From Streptomyces mobaraensis (GTDB lineage Bacteria; Actinomycetota; Actinomycetes; Streptomycetales; Streptomycetaceae): 64,000 nucleotides of DNA. The translations under genes were made by a program, and so were the position numbers. Below the pieces are notes generated by a model. The model searched no databases. It was not told the origin of the DNA and saw only the letters and a list, made by a program, of their open reading frames with translations. Shown piece after piece: positions 38,697-47,217 of this stretch (the stretch's first letter is position 1; every line of letters begins with the position of its first letter). The stretch covers positions 2,294,001 to 2,358,000 of the forward strand of contig NZ_CP083590.1 in NCBI RefSeq assembly GCF_020099395.1, in the 5' to 3' direction.

Positions 38697-39263
38697 ATGA
38701 ACAAGACCCTCCGCACCGCCGCCCTCCTCGCCCTCGCCCTCACGACGACGGCCACGGCCGGCGTGGCGGACGCCGCGACGACGAAGGGCGCCGACCGCCC
38801 CCTGACGTCCGCGATACGGGGTTCAGGACGCATGGAGTACCCCGTCACCACGGAGGACGTCCGCCTGACCGTCGACGCCCACGCCACCTACGCGGGCGGC
38901 CCCACCCTCCCCACCAAGTCCTGGGGTACCTTCCGCCTCTCCCACAAATTCGGCACCGGAAAGCAAGCAAAGATCTACTGGGGCGACTTCACGGTCGACT
39001 GCCTCCGCACCGGCGGCCCCACCGCGGTCGTCACCGGCACCCTCACCCGCACCAGCCCCGGCCACCCCTGGCGCACCATGTTCCCCGAGCACGCGCGCAT
39101 GGGCGTGAGTTTCTCCATCGCCCCGAAGGGTGGCGGCCCCAGCCGCATAGGGCTGGCGGCACCGTCCCCGAAGGGACAGCCGATGCTCACCAAGTGCATG
39201 GCCTCGGCCACCGACGCACGCGTGATCGCAGGCGGCTACACGCTGCGGGACAGGACCAGGTAG
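38697..39263 (+). CDS. Secreted hypothetical protein
   Basis: 188 aa from ATG 38697, with GGAG seven bases upstream. A clean Sec signal peptide, MNKTLRTAALLALALTTTATAGVADA, ends at an AxA site. The mature part is about 160 residues, beta-rich, with two Cys (VDCLRTGG and TKCMASA) that could form one disulfide. I do not recognise a family; Streptomyces secrete many such small proteins. It stands alone, 175 bp after the MFS gene, with no partner. Confidence 0.8.
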   Translation: MNKTLRTAALLALALTTTATAGVADAATTKGADRPLTSAIRGSGRMEYPVTTEDVRLTVDAHATYAGGPTLPTKSWGTFRLSHKFGTGKQAKIYWGDFTVDCLRTGGPTAVVTGTLTRTSPGHPWRTMFPEHARMGVSFSIAPKGGGPSRIGLAAPSPKGQPMLTKCMASATDARVIAGGYTLRDRTR

Positions 39264-39287
39264 GGCTCGATGCCCTCCGGTACTCGA

Positions 39288-39596
39288 TCAGCCGACGAGC
39301 TGCTCCCGCCGCACCGCGAACTCATCGCGCCCGTCCGGCGTCTCGACATAGTGCGGAGTCGTGGAGACGGTGACCAGCCCGTCGTGCTCCTTGAGGACCA
39401 CGCAGGCGATCGTGACGTCCACCGGGTAGGACGAGTCCGGCCTGAGCACATCCAGCTCGTCGAAGACCGGAGGCTTGTCGAACACCGACCAGCTCCGCCC
39501 GGCCGCGTCCGTGAACCGCACCTCCACCCACCCGGGGAAGGGCTCGTCACTCACCCAACGCACCGCCTCACACCGCAACCCGACCACGAGCCCCAC
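39288..39596 (-). CDS. Small hypothetical protein (beta-rich, ~100 aa)
   Basis: The start is uncertain. GTG 39596 and GTG 39587 both lie just after a GAGGGG run. The frame extends to an ATG at 39704 overlapping the divergent Nudix start, which is less likely. The core reads VGLRCEAVRWVSDEPFPGWV, then VRFTDAAGRSWSVFDKPPVF and a C-terminal YPVDVTIACVVLKEHDGLVTVST, a compact beta fold. No motif identifies a function. It is 24 bp from the convergent secreted protein gene. Confidence 0.65.
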   Translation of the reverse strand: MGLVVGLRCEAVRWVSDEPFPGWVEVRFTDAAGRSWSVFDKPPVFDELDVLRPDSSYPVDVTIACVVLKEHDGLVTVSTTPHYVETPDGRDEFAVRREQLVG

Positions 39597-39702
39597 CCCT
39601 CGTACAAGATCGTCGACATTCGACAGTACGCCGTCGTTCCGGCTCCCGTCATCAGCCGGGCGCCCGGCACAGCCGTCGGGACCGGAGAAAGGCGGTGACA
39701 AC

Positions 39703-40221
39703 ATGCCGGGGCCGAGCCCGGACCCTTCCGATCCCGAGGCGTGGAACGCCTACCTGGCGGAAGGCAACGCCAGGCAGGCGCGCAAGCGCGTGAGCGCCGA
39801 CGTGCTGCTCCGGGATGAGGCCGGGGGCTGTCTGCTCGTCAAGCCCACCTACAAGCCCGGCTGGGATCTCCCCGGTGGGATGGCCGAGGCCAACGAGGCG
39901 CCCGATGTCGCTGTGGCGCGGGAGTTGCGGGAGGAGTTGGGCCTGGCCGTGACGCTACAGGGACTGCTCGTCGTCGACTGGGTGGCGCCGCACGGGCCTT
40001 GGGACGACCAGATCGCCTTCGTCTTCGACGGCGGCGTGCTCGACGCGGCGGTGGCCGCCGGTCTGCGTCCCTGCGACGGGGAGCTGTCCGAGGTGGCGTT
40101 CGTCGCGCCCGGGCGGGCTCGGGGGCTGCTGAACTCCCGTATGGCACGGCGGTTCGCCGCCGCCGTCATCGCGCTGGGTGACGGGGTTCCGCGGTACCTG
40201 CGTACGGACTCCGAGACATAG
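39703..40221 (+). CDS. Nudix hydrolase
   Basis: 172 aa from ATG 39703. The Nudix box is complete: GMAEANEAPDVAVARELREE followed by LGL (Gx5Ex7REUxEExGU). SADVLLRDEAGGCLLVKPTY forms the first strands. It hydrolyses a nucleoside diphosphate linked to some moiety; specificity cannot be read. It is convergent with the MFS gene at 40297 through a strong shared terminator. Confidence 0.93.
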   Translation: MPGPSPDPSDPEAWNAYLAEGNARQARKRVSADVLLRDEAGGCLLVKPTYKPGWDLPGGMAEANEAPDVAVARELREELGLAVTLQGLLVVDWVAPHGPWDDQIAFVFDGGVLDAAVAAGLRPCDGELSEVAFVAPGRARGLLNSRMARRFAAAVIALGDGVPRYLRTDSET

Positions 40222-40226
40222 CGAAG

Positions 40227-40266
40227 CGCCCGTCTGCCGCGAGGACTCCCTCGCGGCAGACGGGCG
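40227..40266. terminator. Perfect bidirectional terminator, Nudix / MFS
   Basis: CGCCCGTCTGCCGCGAG and CTCGCGGCAGACGGGCG are exact complements around a 6-nt loop. It starts 6 bp after the Nudix stop and lies 31 bp after the MFS stop on the other strand. Confidence 0.92.
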
Positions 40267-40296
40267 GTGTCGGTGACAGGTTCCGGCCAAGGGCCG

Positions 40297-41961
40297 TCAG
40301 ACCCGCTCGGACTCCCGTTCCTCCGACCGCTCCGCCGTGGCGGCCTGCGGCTGGGCCGCCTTGCGCGGGAGGAGGAGGGCGACGACGACGGTGCCGATGC
40401 CGAGGATCACGGCGCCGACGACGCTGGTGTGGGCGACCGCGTCGGCGAACGCCTTGTGGACGGCGTCGACGACGGTCTGGGCCTGCTGGGCGCCGAGGGC
40501 GGCGGCCTTCTCCGGGCCGACCTTGGGCGCGGCGCCGGCCGTGACCTGCTTGCCGACCTCCTTGGCGACGTAGAGGCCCGCGCCGACCGAGTCCTGGGCG
40601 GCGGAGAGCGCCTTCTCCGGCAGCTTGGGGCCGCCCGCGGCGGCGGCCTTGGCGGCGGCGTCACCGAGGTTGGAGGAGTACGTCTTGGCGAGCACCGTGC
40701 CGAGGATGGCGATGCCGAGGGAGCCGCCGAGCTCGATGGAGGTGCTGTTGACGGCGCCGCCGACGCCGAGCTGGCTCTCCGGGAAGGAGCCCATGATGGC
40801 GTTGGTGCACGGCGACAGGGACAGGCCGATGGCCAGGCCCAGGATGATCAGCGGCAGCACGAAGTCGTCATACGACGAGGACGCGTCGACGCGCGTGAGC
40901 AGCGCGATGGCGACCGTACCGACGGTCATGCCCAGCGCGACCGTGATCTTCATGCCGAACCGCGGGGTGAGGAACGCGGTCAGCGCGCCGCCCACGAACA
41001 CCGCGCCGGCCAGCGGCAGCATCCGGACGCCGGTGTCCAGCGGCGAGTAGCCGAGGACGAACTGCAGGTGCTGCGTGAGGTAGTAGAAGGCACCGAAGAC
41101 GGCGAGAAAGAACAGGGCGACCGCCAGCGTCGAGCCCGCGAAGGCCCGCTTGGCGAAGCGGCGCACGTCCAGCACCGGACGCGGGTGGCGCAGCTCCCAC
41201 AGCACGAAGCAGACGAGGCCGATGCCGGCCACGACCGCGGCGGTGATGGCCTTGGCGCCCCAGCCGAAGTGCGGTCCCTCGATGATCATGTAGATCAGGG
41301 AGCCGACCCAGATGACGGACAGCAGACCGCCGATGTAGTCGATCTTCTCGACGTTCTCGGCCTTCGACGGCGGCACGAGGAACAGCGCACCCACCGCGCC
41401 CAGCAGCGCGATCGGCACATTGATCAGGAACGTCGAGGCCCAGCCGTGGTCCTCCAGCAGCGCGCCCGCGACCAGCGGGCCGACGGCGATGGCGAGGCCG
41501 GCCGTGGCCGTCCAGATGGTGATGGCCTTGGCCCGCTCGGCGCGCGGGAAGGTCGCGGCGAGCAGCGACAGCGTCGCCGGCATGATCATGGCCGCGCCGA
41601 CGCCCATCGCCGCGCGGGACGCGATGACGCCCGCCGCGCTGTCCACGAGCGAGCCCGCGACGGACGACCCGGCGAAGACCAGGAGGCCCAGGACGAGGGC
41701 GCCGCGGCGGCTGTACTTGTCACCGACCGCGCCCAGGATCAGCATCAGCGCGGCGTACGGGACGGTGTAGCCGTCGATGACCCACTGGAGGTCGGAGCTG
41801 CCGAGGCCGAGGCTCTGGACCATGTCCGGGGCGGCCACCGTCAGCGACGTGTTCGCCATGACGATGATCAGCAGGCTGATGCAGAGCACCCCCAGCGCCC
41901 ACCAGCGTCGCGCGTACGGCCCGTCCATCGCGTCGACGGGACGCGATATCCCCAGGCGCAT
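40297..41961 (-). CDS. MFS multidrug transporter, DHA2/QacA-EmrB type (14-TM)
   Basis: A 554-aa membrane protein with about 14 TM helices, as in the DHA2 family. Motif A-like LGAVGDKYSRRGALVLGL lies after TM2 and motif C-like GLAIAVGPLVAGALLED in TM5. The N-terminal VMANTSLTVAAPDMVQSLG matches the family 'LDxTIVNVALP' position with changes. It is probably a proton-driven drug exporter. The gene is divergent from a TetR regulator, and two copies of an 18-bp operator lie between them, so repression by that TetR is likely. Confidence 0.93.
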   Translation of the reverse strand: MRLGISRPVDAMDGPYARRWWALGVLCISLLIIVMANTSLTVAAPDMVQSLGLGSSDLQWVIDGYTVPYAALMLILGAVGDKYSRRGALVLGLLVFAGSSVAGSLVDSAAGVIASRAAMGVGAAMIMPATLSLLAATFPRAERAKAITIWTATAGLAIAVGPLVAGALLEDHGWASTFLINVPIALLGAVGALFLVPPSKAENVEKIDYIGGLLSVIWVGSLIYMIIEGPHFGWGAKAITAAVVAGIGLVCFVLWELRHPRPVLDVRRFAKRAFAGSTLAVALFFLAVFGAFYYLTQHLQFVLGYSPLDTGVRMLPLAGAVFVGGALTAFLTPRFGMKITVALGMTVGTVAIALLTRVDASSSYDDFVLPLIILGLAIGLSLSPCTNAIMGSFPESQLGVGGAVNSTSIELGGSLGIAILGTVLAKTYSSNLGDAAAKAAAAGGPKLPEKALSAAQDSVGAGLYVAKEVGKQVTAGAAPKVGPEKAAALGAQQAQTVVDAVHKAFADAVAHTSVVGAVILGIGTVVVALLLPRKAAQPQAATAERSEERESERV

Positions 41962-42007
41962 GGCAACCTTCCTTTCCTTGATCTTGCACTCAGTCCTGCT
42001 CTAGATC

Positions 42008-42044
42008 TTGCACAGGATTGTGCAAATTACACACTCGTGTGCAA
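42008..42044. promoter_or_regulatory. Tandem TetR operators (two 18-bp dyads)
   Basis: Site 1 is TTGCACA-GGAT-TGTGCAA (42008-42025); site 2 is TTACACA-CTCG-TGTGCAA (42027-42044). Centres are 19 bp apart. Extra half-sites occur: TTGCACT at 41984 and TGTGCAA at 42066. They lie 46-83 bp upstream of the MFS start and 86-122 bp upstream of the TetR ATG at 42130, a likely binding array of the TetR protein. Confidence 0.8.
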
Positions 42045-42129
42045 TGTAAGGGGCATGGACCGTGGTGTGCAAAATGAGGAGGCAGAAGGCCCTGGGCGGG
42101 CCGGACGGGCCCGACGGAGAAGAGAACCG

Positions 42130-42759
42130 ATGACCGGCAGAGCGGACGCCAATCGCCGCCGCATCCTGGACGTCGCCCTCGCGGAGTTGCTGCGCGACCC
42201 CGAGGCGAGCATGGACCAGATCGCCCGCGCGGCCGGCGTCGTACGGCGTACCGTCTACGGTCATTTCCCCGGCCGCGACGCGCTCGTCGCGGCCCTGGTG
42301 GACGACGCGGCGGAGACGGTCGGCGCGGCGCGGGCCGAGGCGCTACGGGGCGACCCCGGCGACGCGGCGGAGGCGCTGGCCCGCGCGATCCTCGCGGTGT
42401 GGGAGATCGCCGACGGCTACCGCCTGCTGGTCTCCATGGCGCAGCGCAGCGTCACGGTGGAGGGGATCCTGCGCCGGCTGGAGCCGGTCCGGCGGGAGAG
42501 CGAGGCGCTGCTGCGGCGCGGCCTGGAGGCGGGGCGCTTCACGTCCGTCCTGCCCGCGGCGGCCCTCGCCTACGTGCACGAGCAGATCCTCTTCGGGCTG
42601 CTCCAGGCCGTCAACGACGGTCTGCTGCCGCCGGAACGGGCGGGCCGCTCGGCCGCCGTGACGGTCCTGACGGCGGCGGGCGTCCGGGCGGAGGAGGCGG
42701 TGGAGCTGGTGGAACGGATCGCGGCGGAGAGCGCGGTGGAGAGCACGACGGCCGACTGA
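42130..42759 (+). CDS. TetR-family regulator of the divergent MFS exporter
   Basis: 209 aa from ATG 42130 (MTGRADANRRRILDVALAEL), with GGAGAAGAG upstream. An in-frame ATG at 42055 is only ten bases past the second operator and would leave little leader, so it is less likely. The TetR_N HTH is clear: EASMDQIARAAGVVRRTVYGHFPGRDALV. The rest is helical ligand domain (~75-200), ending in an Ala/Glu helix. It should repress the MFS gene and itself through the duplicated 18-bp dyads and release on binding a drug-like inducer. Confidence 0.92.
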   Translation: MTGRADANRRRILDVALAELLRDPEASMDQIARAAGVVRRTVYGHFPGRDALVAALVDDAAETVGAARAEALRGDPGDAAEALARAILAVWEIADGYRLLVSMAQRSVTVEGILRRLEPVRRESEALLRRGLEAGRFTSVLPAAALAYVHEQILFGLLQAVNDGLLPPERAGRSAAVTVLTAAGVRAEEAVELVERIAAESAVESTTAD

Positions 42760-42799
42760 CGCCTCGTCAGGAGAAGCGCCGGGGGCGCCGGCCGGAATC

Positions 42800-42991
42800 C
42801 CACCCGGCGCCCCCTGGAACGCGTCGGCTGAAACGCGTCACCTTGGCTCCCGCCGCCTCGAAACGCGTCGCGTCGGAACCTGCCACCTCGGAACGCGACC
42901 GCTTCGAACGCGCCGCCTCGGAACCTGCCGCCTCGGGCGCGCCACCCCGAACGCGCAGCCCCAAACACGCCGCCCCGAAACGCGACCGCCG
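42800..42991. repeat. Degenerate GC-rich minisatellite between TetR and symporter
   Basis: About 190 bp of imperfect 15-18-bp units containing (A)AACGCG, CGCCTCG and GGAACCTGCC, over ten times in the same orientation. No coding or palindromic sense is evident. It separates two convergent genes. Confidence 0.6.
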
Positions 42992-44440
42992 TCAGACGCC
43001 CGCCGGCGCCCGCTCCGCCTCCCGCGGTTCCGGCGGCGGCGATCCGTGCGCGCCCTCCTCCGCCGTCAGCGTGCTCTCGTCGAAGGGCAGCCGCCCGGCG
43101 AGGACCTCCTGGGCCCGCTCCCGGTCGATCTCCTTCGTCCAGGTGCCGACGAGCACCGTCGCGACGGCGTTCCCGGCGAAGTTGGTCATGGCGCGCGCCT
43201 CGCTCATGAAGCGGTCGATGCCGACGATCAGGCCGACGCCGTCGACGAGTTCGGGCCGGTGCGACTGGAGGCCGCCCGCGAGGGTGGCCAGCCCGGCGCC
43301 GGTGACGCCCGCCGCGCCCTTGGACGCGATGATCATGAACAGCAGCAGCGAGACCTGCTGCCCCAGGTCGAGCGGCGTGCCCATCGCCTCCGCGATGAAC
43401 AGCGAGGCCATGGTGAGGTAGATGGCGGTGCCGTCGAGGTTGAACGAGTAGCCGGTCGGCACGGTGATGCCGACGACGGGCCGGCTGACGCCCAGGTGCT
43501 CCATCTTCGCGATGAGCCGGGGCAGCGCCGACTCCGACGACGAGGTGGAGAGGATCAGCAGGAACTCCCGTCCCAGGTACTTCAGCAGCCGGAAGATGTT
43601 CACCCCGGCCACCAGGCGCAGCAGCGTCCCCAGGATCACCACGACGAACAGCAGACAGGTCGTATAGAAGCCGATCATGATGACGGCCAGCGACTTCAGC
43701 GCGTCGACGCCGGTCGCCCCGACCACCGCGGCGATGGCGCCGAAGGCTCCCACCGGCGCCACCCACATGATCATGGACAGCACCCGGAAGACCAGCTTCT
43801 GGAGGTGCCCGATGCCGCGCAGCACCGGCTCCCCCGCGCCGCCCATGGCCTGCAGGCCGAAGCCCACCAGCAGCGCGACCAGCAGGGTCTGCAGCACCTC
43901 GCCGCCGGTGAGGGCGGACACCAGAGTGGTGGGGATGATGCCGAGGAGGAACGCGGTGGTCGACTGGTGCGCGTTCTTGGCCTGCGCCTCGCCGGCGTGC
44001 CGGAGGGCCTCCGTCAGGTGCAGGCCGCTGCCGGGCTCCAGCAGGTTGCCGACCAGCAGGCCGACGGCCAGTGCCACGCTCGACATCAGGAGGAAGTAGC
44101 CGAGCGCCAGCCCGCCCACCGCGCCGACCTTGGCCGCCTTGCGGACCGATCCGATGCCGAGCACGATCGTGCAGAAGATGACGGGCGAGATCATCATCTT
44201 GATGAGATTGACGAATCCCGTGCCCAGCGGCTTGAGTTCGACGGCCGTGCCGGGGGCGGCGAAGCCGACCGCGATGCCGGCCAGCACCGCCGCGATGACG
44301 GCGAGGTAGAGGTAGTGGGTCCGGTCCCGCTTCCCGGCCGGCCGCGCCTGCGGAACCGGTTGTGCCTGTGATTCCGACCGATCCGGGCGCTCCGGCGGGT
44401 CCGGTGGGGTGGACGGTGACGTCGTCGTCACGGGTGTCAC
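42992..44440 (-). CDS. Dicarboxylate/amino-acid:cation symporter (DctA/GltP family)
   Basis: 482 aa from GTG 44440, with GAGGAG seven bases upstream. Family marks are present: re-entrant loop SSSESALPRLIAKME (SSSxxTLP position), FNLDGTAIYLTMA in TM7 (NxDGT), MIIASKGAAGVTGAGLATLA (loop HP2), and FAGNAVATVLVGTW near the C-terminus. The ~35-residue N-tail is Pro/Ser-rich. Uptake of C4-dicarboxylates (succinate, malate, fumarate) with H+ or Na+ is the most common role. The divergent CitA/DcuS-like two-component system across a palindromic operator supports dicarboxylate or citrate control. Confidence 0.93.
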   Translation of the reverse strand: MTPVTTTSPSTPPDPPERPDRSESQAQPVPQARPAGKRDRTHYLYLAVIAAVLAGIAVGFAAPGTAVELKPLGTGFVNLIKMMISPVIFCTIVLGIGSVRKAAKVGAVGGLALGYFLLMSSVALAVGLLVGNLLEPGSGLHLTEALRHAGEAQAKNAHQSTTAFLLGIIPTTLVSALTGGEVLQTLLVALLVGFGLQAMGGAGEPVLRGIGHLQKLVFRVLSMIMWVAPVGAFGAIAAVVGATGVDALKSLAVIMIGFYTTCLLFVVVILGTLLRLVAGVNIFRLLKYLGREFLLILSTSSSESALPRLIAKMEHLGVSRPVVGITVPTGYSFNLDGTAIYLTMASLFIAEAMGTPLDLGQQVSLLLFMIIASKGAAGVTGAGLATLAGGLQSHRPELVDGVGLIVGIDRFMSEARAMTNFAGNAVATVLVGTWTKEIDRERAQEVLAGRLPFDESTLTAEEGAHGSPPPEPREAERAPAGV

Positions 44441-44530
44441 GTGGGGCTCCTCGTCGTCGCGGCTCTGCGGGCCGGGCCCGCCCGTCCGTTCGGCGGGGTC
44501 CCGCTCCCCGTGAGGGGGGTCCCGGAGACT

Positions 44531-44568
44531 ATGCACGCCGCTGTGACCGCGGTCACCCTTGCGTGCAT
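44531..44568. promoter_or_regulatory. 38-bp nested coaxial palindrome, symporter / two-component genes
   Basis: The central palindrome GTGACCGCGGTCAC (44543-44556) and outer arms ATGCACGC (44531-44538) / GCGTGCAT (44561-44568) share one centre of symmetry. A partial copy of the core, GACCGCGGTGCAC, follows at about 44583. It is a likely binding site for the response regulator at 46264, controlling both directions. Confidence 0.75.
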
Positions 44569-44605
44569 TACGTTCACGAATGGACCGCGGTGCACACTGT
44601 CGGCC

Positions 44606-46267
44606 ATGCGCACACCTCGCATACGTTCCCGCAGCCTCGCCGGCCAGCTCTTCGCCGTGCAGATCGTGCTGGTGGCCGCGGTGGTGGCGGGGTGCGCCGC
44701 GTTCGCCTGGCTCTCCGACCGCGCGGAGGCCGAGAAGGCCGCCCGCCGGCAGGTGACCGCGACCGCGACGGCGGTGGCCGCGTCCCCCGCCGTCGCCGAG
44801 GCGGCCGGGACGGCGGACCCCTCGCGTACGCTCCAGCCGTACGCCGAGCGGGTCCGGCACGACACGGACGTGGACTTCGTGACCATCATGAGCCCGGGCG
44901 GCACCCGCTGGACCCACCCCGACCCGGCCAGGATCGGCGAGCCCTTCCTCGGCCACACCGGGCCGGCGCTGGCGGGACGGGTGTTCGCGGAGACGTACAC
45001 CGGCACGCTCGGGCCGTCCGTACGGGCCGTCGCCCCCGTCCGGGACCGGCACGGCAAGGTCACCGCCCTGGTCAGCGCCGGCATCACGGTCGACGCGATC
45101 AGCGCGCGCCACCGCCGCCAGGTCGTCGCCCTGCTCGTCTTCGCCGCGGCCGTCCTCGCGCTCGGCGGCGCCGGGACGTACGTCCTCAACCGGCGGCTGC
45201 GGCGGCACACCCACGGGATGAACGCCACCGAGCTGGCCCGGATGCACGACTACCACGAGGCCGCCCTGCACGCGGTGCGCGAGGGGCTGCTGATGCTGGA
45301 CGGGCAGCGCAGGGTGGCCCTCGTCAACGACGGCGGCCGGGAGCTGCTCGGGCTGCGCGGGACGGACGCCGTCGGCCGGCACGTCACCGACCTCGGCCTC
45401 CCCCGCTCGCTGACCGACGCCCTGCTGGCGCCCGAGCCGCGCGTCGACGAGCTGCACCTGACCGCCGACCGGACGCTGGTCGTCAACACGTCGCCGGTCT
45501 CCGGCGGTCAGCGCCGCGGCACCGTCGTCACTCTCAGGGACCACACCGAACTCCAGGCCCTCAGCGGCGAACTGGACTCCGTCCGGGGCTTCGCCGAAGC
45601 GCTGCGCTCCCAGGCGCACGAGGCCGCCAACCGGCTGCACACCGTCGTCTCGCTGATTGAACTCGGCCGCGCCGAGGAGGCCATCGGCTTCGCCACCGCC
45701 GAACTCGAACTCGCCCAGGCCCTCACCGACCAGGTGGTGGCCGCCGTCGCCGAACCCGTCCTCGCCGCGCTGCTGCTCGGCAAGGCCGCCCACGCCAACG
45801 AGCACGGCGTGGAACTGCTGCTCTCCCCCGACAGCCACGTGGACGACGGCCTGCTGCCGCCCGGCCTGCCCACCCGCGACCTCGTCACCGTCCTCGGCAA
45901 CCTCATCGACAACGCGGTGGACGCGGCCGGCCCCCGCCCCGGCGACGGCCTCCCCGCCGGCGCCGCCCGGGTCACCGTGACCGTCCGCCCGGACGGCGAC
46001 GACCTCCTCCTGCGCGTCACCGACACCGGCCCCGGCCTGGCCCCCGGAACGGCCGACGAGGTCTTCCGCCGCGGCTGGTCCACCAAGGACCCCGGCGACG
46101 CCCCCCACGGCCACGGCCTGGGCCTCGCCCTGGTCCGCCAGGCGGCGGTGCGCAACGGGGGGACGGTGGAGGCGGGCCGGGGACCGTCCGGAGGCGCGGA
46201 GTTCACGGTCCGGCTGCCGCTGGGCACCGGCGCCGCGGCGCCGGGCGAAGCCGGTGAACGGCCGTGA
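44606..46267 (+). CDS. Sensor histidine kinase, CitA/DcuS-like
   Basis: 553 aa from ATG 44606, with no clear ribosome site; an ATG at 44531 would put the palindrome inside the gene. TM1 (LFAVQIVLVAAVVAGCAAFAW), extracytoplasmic sensor to ~175 (YAERVRHDTDVDFVTIMSPGG, like the CitA/DcuS PAS), TM2 (VVALLVFAAAVLALGGAGTYVL), cytoplasmic PAS (~210-310), then the phospho-acceptor helix RSQAHEAANRLHTVVSLIELG (His338 in the DcuS-type HE.xN context) and the ATPase with GNLIDNAVDAA and GHGLGLALVRQ. It probably senses di- or tricarboxylates. Its stop overlaps the response regulator start. Confidence 0.93.
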   Translation: MRTPRIRSRSLAGQLFAVQIVLVAAVVAGCAAFAWLSDRAEAEKAARRQVTATATAVAASPAVAEAAGTADPSRTLQPYAERVRHDTDVDFVTIMSPGGTRWTHPDPARIGEPFLGHTGPALAGRVFAETYTGTLGPSVRAVAPVRDRHGKVTALVSAGITVDAISARHRRQVVALLVFAAAVLALGGAGTYVLNRRLRRHTHGMNATELARMHDYHEAALHAVREGLLMLDGQRRVALVNDGGRELLGLRGTDAVGRHVTDLGLPRSLTDALLAPEPRVDELHLTADRTLVVNTSPVSGGQRRGTVVTLRDHTELQALSGELDSVRGFAEALRSQAHEAANRLHTVVSLIELGRAEEAIGFATAELELAQALTDQVVAAVAEPVLAALLLGKAAHANEHGVELLLSPDSHVDDGLLPPGLPTRDLVTVLGNLIDNAVDAAGPRPGDGLPAGAARVTVTVRPDGDDLLLRVTDTGPGLAPGTADEVFRRGWSTKDPGDAPHGHGLGLALVRQAAVRNGGTVEAGRGPSGGAEFTVRLPLGTGAAAPGEAGERP

Positions 46268-47004
46268 CACCACCCGCGCCACCCACGGCACCGCCGACGC
46301 CTCCGGCACCACCGACGCCGCCCACACCGCCGATCCGCGTACTCGTCGTCGAGGACGACCCCGTGGCCGCCGACGCCCACGCCCTCTACGTCCGGCGCGT
46401 CCCGGGCTTCGCCGTGGCCGGGGTGGCGCACTCGGTGGGCGACGCCTCGCAGTTCCTCAAGCGCTCCCCCGCCGACCTGCTGCTCCTCGACCTCTACCTC
46501 CCCGACGGCCACGGGCTGCGGCTGCTGCGCTCCCTGCGCTCCGCCGGGCACACGGCGGACGTCATCGCCGTCACCTCGGCCCGCGACCTGGCCGTGGTCC
46601 GGGAGGGCGTGTCGCTCGGCGTCGTGCAGTACGTGCTCAAGCCGTTCACCTTCACCACCCTGCGCGACCGGCTGGTGCGGTACGCCGAGTTCCGGTCCGT
46701 CGCGGGCGAGGCCAGCGGCCAGGATGAGGTGGACCGCGCCCTCGGCGCACTGCGCGCCCCGCGCCCCGCCGTCCTGCCCAAGGGGCTGAGCACCGACACC
46801 CTGGCGGCGATCACGGACACCCTGCGCACGGCCGGCCCGGACGGCCTCTCCGCCACGACGGCCGGCGGCGCGGTGGGCATCTCCCGGATCACCGCCCGCC
46901 GTTACCTTGAACACCTGGTCGACACCGGGCGGGCGGCACGGGCGCCGCTGTACGGGCAGGTGGGGCGGCCGGAGCTGCGCTACCGCTGGCTGAGCGGGGG
47001 CTGA
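46264..47004 (+). CDS. Response regulator, CitB/DcuR-like
   Basis: 246 aa from GTG 46264, in a GTGA overlap with the kinase stop. An unusual ~22-residue Pro/Thr N-extension (TPPAPPTAPPTPPAPPTPP) precedes a receiver domain: IRVLVVEDDPVAADAH, phospho-acceptor Asp76 in LLLLDLYLPDGHG, TSARDL (Thr/Ser) and VLKPFTF (Lys). A linker and CitB-type HTH follow (GLSATTAGGAVGISRITARRYLEHLVDTGRA). Phosphorylated by the coupled kinase, it should activate the divergent symporter through the nested palindrome. Confidence 0.93.
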   Translation: MTPPAPPTAPPTPPAPPTPPTPPIRVLVVEDDPVAADAHALYVRRVPGFAVAGVAHSVGDASQFLKRSPADLLLLDLYLPDGHGLRLLRSLRSAGHTADVIAVTSARDLAVVREGVSLGVVQYVLKPFTFTTLRDRLVRYAEFRSVAGEASGQDEVDRALGALRAPRPAVLPKGLSTDTLAAITDTLRTAGPDGLSATTAGGAVGISRITARRYLEHLVDTGRAARAPLYGQVGRPELRYRWLSGG

Positions 47005-47163
47005 GCGACCGGACGCGGACGGGGGCCGGAGCCCGGCGCGGCGTCCGCCGTACGACGTCCCCGGCGCGTACCCGGGCGGCGGGCAGGGAACGTTACGGGG
47101 TGCCACCGAGCCGCCGGGCCCGCCGCGGGCCGCACGCAGGCTCCGGCCTGTAGGAGGTCGCCC

Positions 47164-47217
47164 GTGCGCCCCACCGCCCCTGTGCGCCCCACCGCCCCTG
47201 TGCGTACCACCACCCCT
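47164..47217 (+). repeat. 18-bp tandem repeat at the start of the binding-protein gene
   Basis: Three 18-bp units each begin with GTG (GTGCGCCCCACCGCCCCT twice, then a variant). Every unit offers an alternative start codon and adds RPTAPV to the N-region. Confidence 0.85.

Noticed and set aside
44441..46327. Long N-terminal extension of the symporter frame
   Set aside because: It runs opposite the histidine kinase. The GTG at 44440 has a GAGGAG site and matches DctA-like length.
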